Source of the DNA: Styela clava
Taxonomy: Eukaryota > Chordata > Ascidiacea > Stolidobranchia > Styelidae
Assembly (NCBI RefSeq): GCF_964204865.1
Contig: NC_135251.1
Location: 7,998,001 to 8,062,000 of the forward strand
Direction: 5' to 3'
DNA: 64,000 nt
In this document: in pieces, positions 35,414 to 47,060 of the stretch
How positions within the stretch are numbered: the stretch's first letter is position 1
Layout: the number at the start of each line of letters is the position of its first letter
Notes under the pieces: model-generated
The model's input: only the letters and a program-made list of their open reading frames with translations
Told to the model about the DNA's origin: nothing
Database searches by the model: none
Translations under genes and position numbers: made by a program

Positions 35414-37033
35414 ATGGCTGATGAAGAAAATAAAGAAATTCCCGCTGCAGAGGAAGCCCCACCTGCACCCGCAGAGGAATCTGCTGAAAATGTTGAGCCT
35501 GCTGCTACAGATGAACCTGCAGCAGTCACTGAAGAAGCAGACACTCCACCAGCAGAAGGAGGGGAGGTAGAAGTCAAAGAAGAAAGGGAAATACCACAAG
35601 AACAGGAGGGCGAGAAAGTTGATACTCCAGAGGAAGGGGAGGAAAATCCAGCAGAAGTTGCTGAAGCCGCTGCTGAACAGGCTCCTGAAGGTACAGAGGA
35701 GGCTGCAGGGGATGCTGCACCTCAGGAGGAACACAAACAAGAAGGGGTAGAAGGTGAAGTAGAAAAGCCAGAAACTGAAGTACCACCTGAAGGTGAAGAA
35801 CCAGTAACAGAAACAAAACCTGAAGAGGAAACAGAAAAAACGGAAACACCCTTGCCTCAAAACGAGGATTTCGATGCTGGGGAAAAAGACGAAGCGACGC
35901 TTGATGTTACCGGTGAAGTTTTATCAAGAGAAGGAAGCCCACAACCCCCTTTGGAAGGACCTGAAGAAATTAGGCCAGACTCTCCGAAACGAGAGTCCGA
36001 GGAGCGAGGCGTCATCTTTGAAGAAGAAGAAGAGGAGGAAGAAATCCCGAGATTTAACAGAGAAGAACTGATCGAAAGATACAATAAAGCTTTACAAGAA
36101 CGAGAAATGTTGAATCAGAAAAATCACGCTCTACAAAACAAACTAGCGGAATATTTTAAACGTAAAAAGACAGAAGACAACCGACAAGAAGTTGATCGCA
36201 ATGTTACAGACCAAGAACAAAGATACATGAAATACATCAGTAATTTAGAAGAGCTAAGAAACCAAGAGACAGCAGAAAGAGAGTCGTACGATGAACAAAT
36301 AGAGGAAATGAAAGAACGTAAAGCTGTGAAACAGAAACTAGTCGAACAAGAATGGAATGAATACTCAAATTTCAAACGTTCTGTTGCTCTCGCTTCTGTA
36401 AACAGCCGAAGCGGTCGACCTTTGACCCAGAAAGAATTTGAAATTTACGAGATTAATGAGGTCAAAAAAGAAGCCGAAGTTTCTCAAGTTCGACTTGAGA
36501 ATATAAAGTTGCGGAATCGATTACGAAAACGAGAATTGCAGTTGAAGCAAAAAGAAGAACTAGCTGAAGGATTACATCTCATCGATTTTGAGCAGCTGAA
36601 AATCGAGAACCAAACTTACAATGAAAAAATTGAAGAGCGTAATGAGGAGCTTATGAAACTCAGAAAGAAGATAACAAGTACGGTACAAGTTTTGACACAT
36701 TTGAAAGAAAAACTACAATTTGTACAAGGAGAAAACCAGGTATCCAAACAAGAGCTAGCACATATTGAAGCAGAAGTTGCGGGGAAGCGTGACATACTCT
36801 CTCGTACAAAACAAGCGAGGGATGCATTACGTCATGATAATTCAAAATTACAACAAAAATGTGGTCTGCTTGGAAATCGACTTCTTCTCCGAGACTATGA
36901 AGAAGGCACAGACGAAATTGCCGATCTAAGTCACCGCCTTGATCAACTAAAGAGAACTCATGCAGAACTAACGCTTAGTATTAGCGGTGTTAAAAAGAAG
37001 ATCGAACAAGCGAGAGCACAGTCGCAAAATTAA
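35414..37033 (+). CDS. CCDC96: CCDC96 (CFAP184), coiled-coil ciliary protein
   Basis: A single uninterrupted frame of 539 codons. Residues 1-215 are low-complexity Glu/Ala/Pro; the rest is coiled coil. The C-terminal ~180 residues carry the conserved CCDC96/CCDC113 domain (DUF4201): LKQKEELAEGLHLIDFEQLK, TVQVLTHLKEKLQFVQ and GLLGNRLLLRDYEE are nearly diagnostic. Length is close to the human protein (about 555 aa), whose gene is also a single coding exon. CCDC96 pairs with CCDC113 on the ciliary axoneme and is linked to the radial spoke and nexin-dynein region (family knowledge). The start is the first ATG, at the head of the acidic region. CEP104 faces it 5.5 kb downstream. Confidence 0.93.
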   Translation: MADEENKEIPAAEEAPPAPAEESAENVEPAATDEPAAVTEEADTPPAEGGEVEVKEEREIPQEQEGEKVDTPEEGEENPAEVAEAAAEQAPEGTEEAAGDAAPQEEHKQEGVEGEVEKPETEVPPEGEEPVTETKPEEETEKTETPLPQNEDFDAGEKDEATLDVTGEVLSREGSPQPPLEGPEEIRPDSPKRESEERGVIFEEEEEEEEIPRFNREELIERYNKALQEREMLNQKNHALQNKLAEYFKRKKTEDNRQEVDRNVTDQEQRYMKYISNLEELRNQETAERESYDEQIEEMKERKAVKQKLVEQEWNEYSNFKRSVALASVNSRSGRPLTQKEFEIYEINEVKKEAEVSQVRLENIKLRNRLRKRELQLKQKEELAEGLHLIDFEQLKIENQTYNEKIEERNEELMKLRKKITSTVQVLTHLKEKLQFVQGENQVSKQELAHIEAEVAGKRDILSRTKQARDALRHDNSKLQQKCGLLGNRLLLRDYEEGTDEIADLSHRLDQLKRTHAELTLSISGVKKKIEQARAQSQN

Positions 37034-37157
37034 CTTTCGTTTTGATTTTTTGTCTCCCCGTTTCTCAATTTTACCGTTTTTTATCACTTTTTCCCGGCAC
37101 AGTCCCGAAATTAACCCTTCATTTTCGATTCATAGTTGTCCCTCTTTCCTTGTTTCC

Positions 37158-37163
37158 AATAAA
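37158..37163 (+). terminator. Polyadenylation signal of CCDC96
   Basis: AATAAA 125 bp after the CCDC96 stop. A second AATAAA lies at 37211-37216, so two 3' ends are possible. Confidence 0.5.
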
Positions 37164-37904
37164 TCATTTAATCTGGCTCAATTCAAGTGCTTTCAACTGA
37201 TGTATTTTTCAATAAACTAAGAAATTAAACTGTCTATTGTAGTGTCTTCCTTTTTCCGCAACTTAGTCACATAGAAAAACTTTTTTTTGTTTTATCGTTG
37301 TCCCCCTTTCCTCCCAAAGGCAGCCCATCTTTTTAAAATTTTCTGTTTTTCTAGAAATTAGGTGTTTTCAATTGATCCATTTTTCAGCGAATTGAGGGAT
37401 TAAATTTTCTATTCATTTACTAAAACAGTTTTTAAATTTGCAGAATTTGAAACAATTAATTTTATGTACTTTAATCAATTGCTCCGAATACGATTTATTG
37501 GTTCAATTTGGAAAATGTAAAAATTTTTTTATTTTAATTCGAAACGTATTTGCTAATACTATCCCGATAAGCAGCATTTAAATAATCTGTAGGAAATTTC
37601 AGAACTAATTATATCGATGTGAATTATTCACTTCCACCTCTGCTTTACCATTTCAGACTACAACGTTTAATATGCTACTGAATTTTATGTTGAAAATATA
37701 TATTTGATGAATTATAACATTGATTTTTGTATTTTATTGCTGCAAATGTGTTCTTATCTCCTGTTACATTAGGGTAGAGAAGGGCGGTAGGGTGCTTCAA
37801 TTTGAATTTCACAAGGACCCTGACTATTGATAGACAACTATTGATAGATATGGATTTATTGAGAGAATCTGAGTTTAATTTGTTAGTTTCTTTTTTATCT
37901 ACAT

Positions 37905-38481
37905 GGGTCAAGTTTGCCAACCAAGATGGCGGACAACGGAACATAGTAGATGTACCAAGTTAAGGTTAGACCAGGGGTTCCCAAACCAGGGATCGCGACC
38001 CCAACATGGGTCGGAGTGATAAGTAGGTAGGGTCGCAAACAGGTCATGGTGTCGCTGAAGTATGGTAAAGGATGGATGTACAAAACATCTAATATTTGAC
38101 AAACCATGTTAAATTTAGCAGTTTGTACCATGGCTTACTGTAAAACAGGCCCATAGGCATCGCTCTATGCTTATGCTATAGAAAATGTAGGTGCTGATTG
38201 TGACATCACCGTTTGGTTTTAACTTAGTTTACTTAATACCACCACATGACCAAACTCAGAAGTCCAGTGAAACTTGAACTGGGGTCGCACTGGACACTTG
38301 AAAAAAGCTTGGGAATCCATGGGTTGGTTAGACCATAATTCTATTCCAGGTTCCCATATTTTAGTTCTATTACGAGTTTGGGACTAGCCAAGTCACTCCT
38401 GTAGTATTTGTACCCAAAATTACGATCCAACCCTTACGTTTCGGTGTCTGTAATCTTGGTACGCATACTTCAGGAGTACCT
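37905..38481. mobile_element. AGTATGTG-family element, interrupted
   Basis: Left arm ACCAAGATGGCGGACAACGG and right arm AATCTTGGTACGCATACTT are the family's inverted ends; the left extremity is partly lost. The body reads continuously if the inner element (37972-38325) is removed. The interior matches the copy at 54523-55713 (GACCATAATT, ATTACGAGTTTGGGACTA, GTAGTATTTGTACCC). Confidence 0.75.
37972..38325. mobile_element. hAT-type MITE nested at a GGTTAGAC site
   Basis: Termini CAGGGGTTCCCAAAC and GCTTGGGAATCCATG are imperfect inverted repeats. GGTTAGAC lies immediately left (37964-37971) and again at 38326-38333; on the right four extra bases (GGTT) separate it from the terminus. It interrupts the AGTATGTG-family element. 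Confidence 0.8.
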
Positions 38482-39330
38482 AAATCAATACATAGGTTTC
38501 TTCTATGGATAGGAAGGGCTGGAAAAAGGTCTACCCCAAGCTCTTAGCAATGTCAATGCAATATGGTCAATTGAGTCATTCTTTTGAGCCAGCAAACAAG
38601 TAAATTTTAGAACGAGCAATCAATATATCAGTATATTTAGAGAATTTTTGACTACCTAAATATTATCATCTGGACATCCTGTACTTCTTGTATTAGTGAA
38701 CCCTTTACTGGTCACCACAACAGCTAGGTTATGTACAGGAAATAGATATCAATAAAAAGCAGGAGACAGGTTTGCAAATATATCAGCCATATCCATATGA
38801 AGAATATTGATCCAAAGAAGGAAATAATCTGATCTACGAGGAAAAGGGCGAGATATTTTAACCACTTATTGAGTATTCAATTGAAGCCCTTTGTTGCCTT
38901 GTTTGAACAGCCCTTCTGAAGACCCCTCTTCAAACAAGACCTTTTTTGTCTGAGTATTTGACGAACTATGATCGAATATTGATCCATGATTGTCAATGAC
39001 TTTCAAAATTAAAGCAGTACCGTGTATACATCAAACTAATTCAACAAATATATGAGTCATACCACACTAGAATAATAAAACAAAACCGTGTGAAAGAGTT
39101 TTCCTAAACTTGCTTTTTATATTTATGGAGCCTACTATCAATTTTTGATATCCTTCCAATTATGATTTTTTTAAAAACAATACTTGGGATGATATTTTGG
39201 GGATGCAAGTGATTTAGACAAATTTATCAGATATTTTGATTTTTGAACTTCCTCAGTGGAATTTGCTATCTGCCAAATTTCTGAAATGAAAACGTAATAG
39301 AATTTGGGTATGCTTGATATTTATATGTAG

Positions 39331-39716
39331 CAGTGGTTCCCAAATCATTTTTCAATTGACCCAAATTCACAAAATTAAATCTCGTGACCCAATTATATCC
39401 TCATATACTGAATGGTATGTAGTGCTTTTATGGCCACAGAACTGAATGGCTTCTACAAAATAGTCATTTCTACATAATATGTATTGCAACAGAAAATTAA
39501 TTGCTAGTAGTTAGTACGGTAAGTTGTGCTTGTTAGCCATTAGCAGGTCTTTGAAATCGTGACGTGGGTTCGCTCAAGTCAAATAGATGCTGGTTTTATG
39601 CTGTGATTTCTCCTGCTTACAAAAATAACATTTGTGCAATACTACAATACCAAATATAGAATAAACGAAAACAACCCAAGAATATTTTCAGACGACCCAT
39701 AGGATGAGAAACACTG
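39331..39716. mobile_element. hAT-type MITE
   Basis: Begins CAGTGGTTCCCAAATC and ends GGATGAGAAACACTG. The flanks ATATGTAG and ATATACAG agree at six of eight positions. Older relatives lie in the NLR introns at 10285-10639 and 11678-12109. Confidence 0.75.
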
Positions 39717-39954
39717 ATATACAGGGTTAAATGCATAAATTAAACAGACAGCTTTTCCGATGTAGACTACAGCAACAACAACAAATTATGAATAATATTG
39801 GGCTACATTTCACCTCATTCAGGATGGTGAATTTGTGTAATCTTTCGCAAACTGGCTGTGCCTAGCCTAATATTGGCTGCTCATTCCGAGAAAAAGTAGG
39901 ATAAAAATATTCATTTTTCTGTTGATGGTGAGGATAGTGGAGTTCGATAACTTT

Positions 39955-40860
39955 ACCATATTGTGATCTACCGGTTTATCCAGTTGCGAAATCCAGGGAA
40001 TTAAAGCAAACCCTTCTTGGAATTAACTCTTGGAATTAATGAGCAAACCCTGTTCTTGTGTTCGTTGTGCAGCAAATTGTTAATCTGCATTGTAGCTGAC
40101 AACTAGGGGTGGAGTCTAAAACTTTATCATATGGGGATCCACATCCAGTGATGGACTCAGGGAATTGAAGCGAACTTGTTCTTAAAATGTTAGACGAGCA
40201 CAGAAAATTGCTAACCTGCAATGTAGCTGATGACTAGCGATATATTTGGCCATTCACATATGTCGGATTTATGTAAAGCATGTATTTTACGGGTTTGACG
40301 GAAAAAAGAGACCAACACATTCCTAAAATTTTAATTTCCATCACTGTTTAAGACACAGGTTTTGGTCCATTCTGAATACAGGAATATTCGTCAAACTGAA
40401 AATTGTCATTAATATGTCTTTCCTATAAATCTAGCTAAAAACTTCAACAGCGTGCACCTGAAACAACCAAGCCCATTAAATAAAAAATCAATTATGTCTA
40501 CCAAATTATACTTTTAAAGAATATTTATAACACAATTCAAAAAGGATAAACTAAACTACAAGACTGTACAAATAAAAAGTGAATGAATAATACAGAAATA
40601 TATGAACTGTTAGTGCTTGCCAAATTATTCAACATTTTAAAAAACATGAAACGATTTCTCCCAATACACACCAGCTTGATGTAAGATATTTGAGATATTT
40701 TCACATATTGTTGAAGTCTTGATCGGAGGGAGGAGCATGGATATTTACAAATTATTCAAAACATTTTATAAAACATAAAACTATATCTCCCAATACACAC
40801 TACCTTGTTATTTCTTGATGTAAGATATTTTTACATATTGTTGGATATCAGAGAGTCTTG
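39955..40860 (+). repeat. Imperfect tandem repeats
   Basis: Two families. Between 39955 and 40260, ATCCAGGGAATTAAAGC recurs as ACTCAGGGAATTGAAGC, and CTGCATTGTAGCTGA as CTGCAATGTAGCTGA. Between about 40615 and 40860, CAAATTATTCA, TCTCCCAATACACAC and CATATTGTTG recur once. No coding capacity. Confidence 0.6.
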
Positions 40861-42551
40861 AGATTGGGGACAAAGGCCTGAATAGGTATCGTTTAAAAAA
40901 AGAAGTTTGAGATTTGGTATGAAGTAAACTTTAATATTTGCCTATTATATTTCATCTATATTGCCTATCAGACTTTTACTATAATTTAAAATAAATTATA
41001 GTTTATGGTATACTGATGGAACTTCAATTGCTCTAAAACTATAAATTTAACAGAAATTTCGGACTATATGATAACTATTTGCTTGATTTTGAAAAGTATT
41101 TTTGTGAGCGTGGTGGTCAAAACCTTTGGCACTGCATCACAAGTGAAAATATTGATTTCAAATTCCATGTCATAATAAACTGGGTAGGCCGAACTGCCGA
41201 ACCAGGCTCTTGAACTGACAGTGGGTCATGGGAGCTCCTGTGCAGAGCATTGTTTAAAGCAAAGGTGCATAAATATAACGTATAAAAATTATTTTAAGCC
41301 TTGGTAGCAATATTTACAGCAATGTGAGAGATATTTTACCAGACTTAATATTGGGGGGGGGAGGGGGGGTAGATATTACAGATTTCTGATTTGGAATACC
41401 GTAGGCTAATTCATGCTTAATTTACAAAAATAGCAAATTTTAATCGAAGAATCTATCATCCAAAATACATTCCTAAACTATTTTTGAAAACAAAAATATT
41501 CAGTTTATTCTAAACTAATAATAAAAATTACTCTATTCTGTTTTGAGATAAACAAGAGCCCACAACAATAAACAAGCAAGTTCAGAAAAAATACATATGA
41601 AATCTATTCATTTCAGTGTATGTGATCCCTACCCTAAATGTGTAATGTTAATGGTGAGAGTAAAAACAACACTGGAACAAACAATAGAGATAGTAACAAA
41701 AAAAAGTGCAAAATATGTTAAATTTAAAATTTAAACAGAATTATCATTCAAAGTATACACACCATTGTTCAACAATTAAAAATCTTGGAATTGATTTTCC
41801 AATTAAGGGGGCGATGACCTCATTGGACTTAACTGTGTTGGAATCCCAAGTGACGCAGCTTACACATGTCCCCTCTTCAATTCTCATGCCCTTCACCACC
41901 CAGCAGTAATGCTGTAATTTAATTAAGAGCCTTGCTGCCCTTTATCACAAACACATTTTTGTTATATTTCATATGCCTTGCAGCAAAGAGAACAGAAAGG
42001 CCAGACAGAGTTACATAAAATAGTACACGATAAACTATCCAATTCAACCGAAACAACACTACAGCATGTTTCAATGCGAGTCCAACAGAGAATGCAGTAA
42101 AAACATTTATAATATTAGATTAAGGATCTGATTCAACTCGACACATTATTGTGGAGTTGCAAGTCGTTATCGAATGCTAGAGCCACCAATTGATCAAGGT
42201 CTTTCTAAGGCAAGTTTTCAAGAAAGTTCCACCAGCATATAAGTGTGAGGAAGCAAATTATTTTGTTATCCCGGGTCAAATTTTGATTCAAAGTCAGACA
42301 CGATTTCTCTTTGAATCCACTTTGTACAAATGTATTTTGAATGGCGAAGACACACCATATTATGTCACAGACTCAACACTGTGGAGTTCCGAGTCAGCTT
42401 TTTTGCCGCAAACGAATGGTGAAGCCACTGAATCCGCTCTTTTAATAATAATGTATTTTGAATGGTGAAGACACACCATATTATGCCACAGTGATATGAA
42501 TTCATTATTAACAAAAAACTACTTTTCTAATATACCATTATATTAGTAAAT

Positions 42552-45272
42552 CTAATGCTTCCCTGCTGTGGGCTTTTTTCCTCGTGAAGCATTTCCAGCC
42601 GTTTTAGATTGCTCCGATTTTCCTTTCAATCTGTTGAGCGACGGTACTCGTCTTGGATTTTCTTGACAAGCGTCTCTTCCTGACCCCATAAGATGTGATT
42701 TCCAACTTTCCTCTCCTAGTTGGATGTTCTTGTGACACATCGGACACCTTGAGTGCTTATCTGCTTTGTTGATCAAGCATTTTTTATCGGCGACATGTTT
42801 TTGAAGGTCAGGAAGGTTGATCGCTTCCGAACACCTGTTACATTTTCCAAACGAGCCTTTTTTATCGCATTCGGAAATCAAATGATCGGTGTACGTTGAT
42901 ATTTCAACGACTTGTTTGCAATGCTCGCAACGTTTTAACATCGGACAGTTTTTCCAGTAATGGAGATCAAGGCCTTCATCATTGAAACTTTCGTCATGTT
43001 CTCCGCAAAATATACACAAGCGATCTAAATAAGCTGATGTATCGTCACCATCTTGACTTTCGCTCGGTGCGGCTTGATTTTCTGCCTGTGGCTGTTGCTT
43101 TTTCCCAGTATCTTTCTGAGGTTGTATTTTTGCATTAACGTTTCTAAGTTGTTCAATTTGTGATTGAAGTTCTTGTATTTCAGCCTGTTTTTTCTTTTCG
43201 TTCGCTTTCGTTTCACGTTCTCGTTGAGCTTTTAATTCAGCTTTTGTGGGTTTACCATCAATTCTATCCATTTCGTCAAAGATATTTCGATACATGATAT
43301 TTTTCCTGGTGGAAGGCTCGTCCGGTGGTAGCTTACTCTTTACAACTGCGCCAGCGAGACGATACACTTGATAAATAACTTGGCATGTTGCATCTCGAAC
43401 AGCGCCCGAATTGTGTTCCAAAGCTGGCATACAGAAATCCATTACAACCTCAGCTGTAAATGCCTGTGCCTCTAACCCTAAAGATTTAATCATCCTGCTC
43501 ACAATTTCAACTCGACTCTGCGCTAAACGTGTTGCAGTGTCGTGTCCGAAAGGTTGCACAACAGTATGCGGCAGAATGTGAGTGGCGCGGACATTCGGAA
43601 ATACAGACATCTTGTCGATAAAGTCGAGTGCAGTGCCACGTGCTCTTGCTACAGATTCTCCAGTTTTTTGAATGAGTTTCGGCAAAGTCTGATTGATCGT
43701 ATACGATAGGTCGTTCTTCCCAAGATGGTGCTGGGGAATAAAGTATGTCAGAAGAAGTTCCAGTACTTGTAAAGAAGCTGTGAACACGGAATGAACCTTG
43801 TCTCGTATTAGACGCTTTAAGATGAAGACCGTAGCTCGAAGATATGCTTTAAGTTGATCTTTACTGGTATCAGGTGGTAGTTCTTTCAGCTTTTTATACA
43901 TCGCCAAAAGAGCATCTTCACGAAAGGAAAACGTTTTTGAATACGCTCCTGAAATCAAAGGCAAACCAAAAACATCAATAGCTGATGACGCTTCTCGAAT
44001 GCTTTTTTCTGACATAGGTTCTGGTTCTCCGCTTGGAACGTTTCTTTCCGCCCCTGGAGGTAAAGTGTCGGTGTCCAATGGTGGTTCTTCAGCTGGAGGG
44101 GCATTTTTCTTGTTCAACGCAGGAATAATTTTATCATCATATGATGCACGGACATCAGTTCTCGGGGAAGCAATACTTTGAAAACTATCATCATGTAATT
44201 CTTGTGTGTGTTCCAATTCATGATGAGGATGTTGGGATGCTTGTGGACTGAGAATGCCATCCTCCGTTTGTCTTGGAGATACAACGCTCAATGCTTCAGC
44301 AACAGGAGATAGCGCTGTATTTGGCACAGTGTCAGGTTGTGCGTAAGGCTGGCGATCTTCTGCAGCGTAATGTTGATGCCGTGGAGGCTCTTCACGCTGG
44401 TAAGAATCTCTAGGAAGAGGGTTTTCCATTTCAAAGTAATGTGGGATCCCAGCTTCTTCAACAAGGCCGTAATTACGTAATTGTTGATAAACTTTTAAAC
44501 GATATTCTTCCATTTGTGCTTTCTTGCTTTTTGCAAGATCATAATCTTCGTCTTCCACGGCCTTTCTTTTATCTAGTTCGTACCTCGCAAGTTTTTCACC
44601 AACTTTTCGTAAATCTGCAATCGCTTGTTTCATCTTTTTAGCAGCGTCAAAATTTTCTAGTCTGACACACTCATTTTTTTGCGTATCCAAACGCCGGATA
44701 ATTCTTGCAACTTCTGGGTCCTGATAAAGGTCAAAGGCCAAATCATCCATCGGAGATATATAATCAGGATTTTTATGTGGACTGTCGTTTAAGAAATTCC
44801 CGCTATTTCGCAGCTCATTTTGATCAGATTGTAAATCGCCGATAATATTGAAAGCCATGATGCTGACCTGATTATACAAGTTAAATTTGTTTAAATGGTT
44901 TTTATGCAAAACGAGCTTCAGCATTGTGCCTTCTGTATCAACATGAACCGACTTCAATTCCCTCGATTTGTAACCAGTTTTCTCATTACTGGATAAATAT
45001 ATATAACCAAGTCGTTTAAAATTCCTGGAACCATCGACACCCCCGATATAAAACTCAACTTTTGTTGGAATAAGGTACTGGTGAGCTAGAAGTTGTAGTT
45101 TTTTCAGCCTTGCTGGTTCTTTCAGTTGAACAATCAACTCTTGTGGATAAACGCAGAAGCGTGGGGTTTGCCATCCTGCTACAGTCGGACTATGCTCTTC
45201 CAAATTTCTGGCAGAATAGCCTTCAGATTCCCCAGTGCTTCCAACGATGCTGTAGCCAAGTTTACGTGGCAT
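42552..45272 (-). CDS. CEP104: CEP104, centriolar/ciliary tip protein (intronless)
   Basis: One open frame of 906 codons, near human CEP104 length (about 925). Residues 1-150 match the N-terminal jelly-roll domain (PTVAGWQTPRFCVYPQELIV, KKLQLLAHQYLIPTKVEFYI, the NEKTGYKSRELKSV phrase). A coiled coil spans about 205-285 and a TOG array about 425-670. A second coiled coil follows. Four Cys/His zinc fingers cover about 755-870 (first CIFCGEHDESFNDEGLDLHY). CEP104 caps ciliary microtubule ends, binds tubulin through TOG, and acts with CP110 and CEP97 (family knowledge). No SxIP motif for EB1 is visible anywhere, unlike the human protein. Human CEP104 has many introns; here there are none. The start is the conserved MPRKLGYSIV. 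Confidence 0.95.
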   Translation of the reverse strand: MPRKLGYSIVGSTGESEGYSARNLEEHSPTVAGWQTPRFCVYPQELIVQLKEPARLKKLQLLAHQYLIPTKVEFYIGGVDGSRNFKRLGYIYLSSNEKTGYKSRELKSVHVDTEGTMLKLVLHKNHLNKFNLYNQVSIMAFNIIGDLQSDQNELRNSGNFLNDSPHKNPDYISPMDDLAFDLYQDPEVARIIRRLDTQKNECVRLENFDAAKKMKQAIADLRKVGEKLARYELDKRKAVEDEDYDLAKSKKAQMEEYRLKVYQQLRNYGLVEEAGIPHYFEMENPLPRDSYQREEPPRHQHYAAEDRQPYAQPDTVPNTALSPVAEALSVVSPRQTEDGILSPQASQHPHHELEHTQELHDDSFQSIASPRTDVRASYDDKIIPALNKKNAPPAEEPPLDTDTLPPGAERNVPSGEPEPMSEKSIREASSAIDVFGLPLISGAYSKTFSFREDALLAMYKKLKELPPDTSKDQLKAYLRATVFILKRLIRDKVHSVFTASLQVLELLLTYFIPQHHLGKNDLSYTINQTLPKLIQKTGESVARARGTALDFIDKMSVFPNVRATHILPHTVVQPFGHDTATRLAQSRVEIVSRMIKSLGLEAQAFTAEVVMDFCMPALEHNSGAVRDATCQVIYQVYRLAGAVVKSKLPPDEPSTRKNIMYRNIFDEMDRIDGKPTKAELKAQRERETKANEKKKQAEIQELQSQIEQLRNVNAKIQPQKDTGKKQQPQAENQAAPSESQDGDDTSAYLDRLCIFCGEHDESFNDEGLDLHYWKNCPMLKRCEHCKQVVEISTYTDHLISECDKKGSFGKCNRCSEAINLPDLQKHVADKKCLINKADKHSRCPMCHKNIQLGEESWKSHLMGSGRDACQENPRRVPSLNRLKGKSEQSKTAGNASRGKKPTAGKH

Positions 45273-45719
45273 TATTAAGATTATAACATCAGTATAATGA
45301 ATTTATATTCTGTAAAATAAATTTGAGAATTCGAAAAATGAGTTATTCTGTAAATATGAGAATAATGTCCAGAGCATACTCGGATATTGAGATTGGCAAA
45401 TAGAACTTACCGTATGAAGTATGCTGCATTCCAATGACTAATATTAGTACAGCGCAGTTCTCCGATTCCAAGAATAGCCCCCACAATAAAAGACATCAAT
45501 TATAAAAGGGATTGCAAACCCCTCCTTCACAAGACAGTCTGGATATCCAGATTGACGCGTCTGCCGTCATGCCAGAAGCCCTTCTTTTAGGACAAATTGA
45601 GTGTTTGTTTTTTTGAACTAAATGTCAGGACATCTTGAAATCAGAAAACTGTGCTCTACTGAATATAAACTTAAAGGTGCCAGTAGAGTACAACCTCGAG
45701 GCTAACAAGATAAATAGGT

Positions 45720-46216
45720 TACGGTACGGTACCGAACCATTGGCTGAATAGAATATTTTGTTATTTATTGTGACTGTAAGCCCAAATTTTGGGGAATTCA
45801 GGAATTAGGCTACCGGTACCGGTATACCGTAATAAATGAAGTGATTGACCTGGCTTGTATCATGTCTGCACGGGGCTGCTCATCAGCACAGCTACACACA
45901 AAGAATCTATTTAAAAAAATCATAAATTAGGTACGAAACACGAGGAATGGAGTCAGAAACAAACAAAAGATACCGTACCGGTACCGCGAATGTCCTGAAT
46001 GACTGATATTCCAGGCAGTTGTACACAATCCGGAAACGCCATATTCTGGCTTCAGTATTCGTACTGGTAATCTAATTCACCCCTACAGACACATACCCTG
46101 CCTCGAGAATGAAAAATTAGATCGAATTACCGGCTTCCGATAAACAATAAACTGTCTTACCAATGTTTACAAACACCGTTTCCAGGTTCTGACGCGAACA
46201 CCAGCTACCGGTACCG
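45720..46216. promoter_or_regulatory. Cluster of ACCGGTACCG palindromes upstream of CEP104
   Basis: CGGTACGGTACCG, TACCGGTACCGGTA, ACCGTACCGGTACCG and TACCGGTACCG occur within 500 bp upstream of the CEP104 start codon. The motif is self-complementary. It may be a regulatory cluster or a simple-sequence expansion; its function is unknown. A partial X-box-like match (GTTTCTAGCAAC on the minus strand) lies at 46245-46256. Confidence 0.35.
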
Positions 46217-46757
46217 CTTCAATTAATCACATATTTGTTGTTGCTAGAAACCTTGTTTCCGCAGCTAGTGATAGAGAGTTTTGCACTGCCCGGTAGAAGA
46301 CGCTAAAGAGTGTTGTTTAAATTTGTTTTTTATGTTGCCAGATTTTCTATATATTACATGTTTTTATTGTTTTAAATCACATGGAGCATACATGTTTTAT
46401 TATGAAAAAATTCAAAACCCATATTTATTCGTTAAAAATCACAAAAAAACATAGTATAAACATTAATTTAGTATTCTTTTTCGTCGTGATAACTGGCCAT
46501 GACGACTTTACCCCCAGTATCGTTACCACCCAGTCATTCGCCGGTGATTTGAATCTTCATTTTTTATGTATATTTATTTGTATTGTTATCTGGTTTAAAC
46601 AAAATAAAAATTATCTCCCTCTCTGCGCAACTTAATTTTGTCTATACTGTGACAGAACATGCTGCTGACCTCTCGTGATTCTGGCAACATTAAACTCAAG
46701 GATACAATAAGATGTGATGGGAACTTGACTACGGTATTTAGGATAGAATTTACATAT

Positions 46758-47060
46758 TTATCCCTGGGGTGAGGAAAGCCGATAAGACGGCTTAACTATA
46801 TAGCGAACCGCGACCTCTCGTCCGGTTACCAGTCCATGGCGAGTATTGGGTTAGTTAGCAGTTAATTGTTTTCGGAAGCATGAGCTTGATGGTGGGGAAG
46901 CTGTAACCGACCAGCGGCAATTTTCCCGCACATAACTATCCCCACATGGGAGATGAACCTGCGAACCCACGCAGGGTTAATCAGGGACGCGGTGTTCAGC
47001 GTATTCCTAACGCTTAGCACGTTGTGACTCTGACCCTGATGAATCTTCCGTATTAATCTC
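46758..47060 (-). mobile_element. tRNA-derived SINE (minus strand)
   Basis: On the minus strand, an A-box-like GTGCTAAGCGTTAGGAATAC is followed by a B-box-like GGGTTCGCAGGTTC, then CCCATGTGGGGATAGTTATG and a long 3' body. The second copy at 59340-59475 has a cleaner B box. The 3' body (CCGATAAGACGGCTT) recurs at about 63140-63175. Confidence 0.65.

Larger units (their letters stand above)
37217..42551. other. Repeat-rich region between CCDC96 and CEP104
   Basis: No gene recognised. It holds the nested pair of elements at 37905-38481, the MITE at 39331-39716, imperfect tandem repeats at 39955-40860, a poly-G tract (GGGGGGGGGAGGGGGGG) at about 41353-41369, and a direct repeat of about 130 bp near 42325-42480 sharing ATGTATTTTGAATGG and GAAGACACACCATATTATG. 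Confidence 0.55.

Noticed and set aside
35312..35860. Long minus-strand open frame (182 codons, Phe/Leu/Cys-rich) opposite CCDC96
   Set aside because: It is the antisense of the Glu/Pro/Ala low-complexity region; GAA/GAG codons give TTC/CTC runs. CCDC96 on the plus strand is clearly the real gene.
46245..46256. Possible X-box GTTTCTAGCAAC upstream of CEP104 (minus strand)
   Set aside because: It lacks the central AT spacer of the consensus, so it is weaker than the site at 33876; noted only in the upstream-cluster entry.
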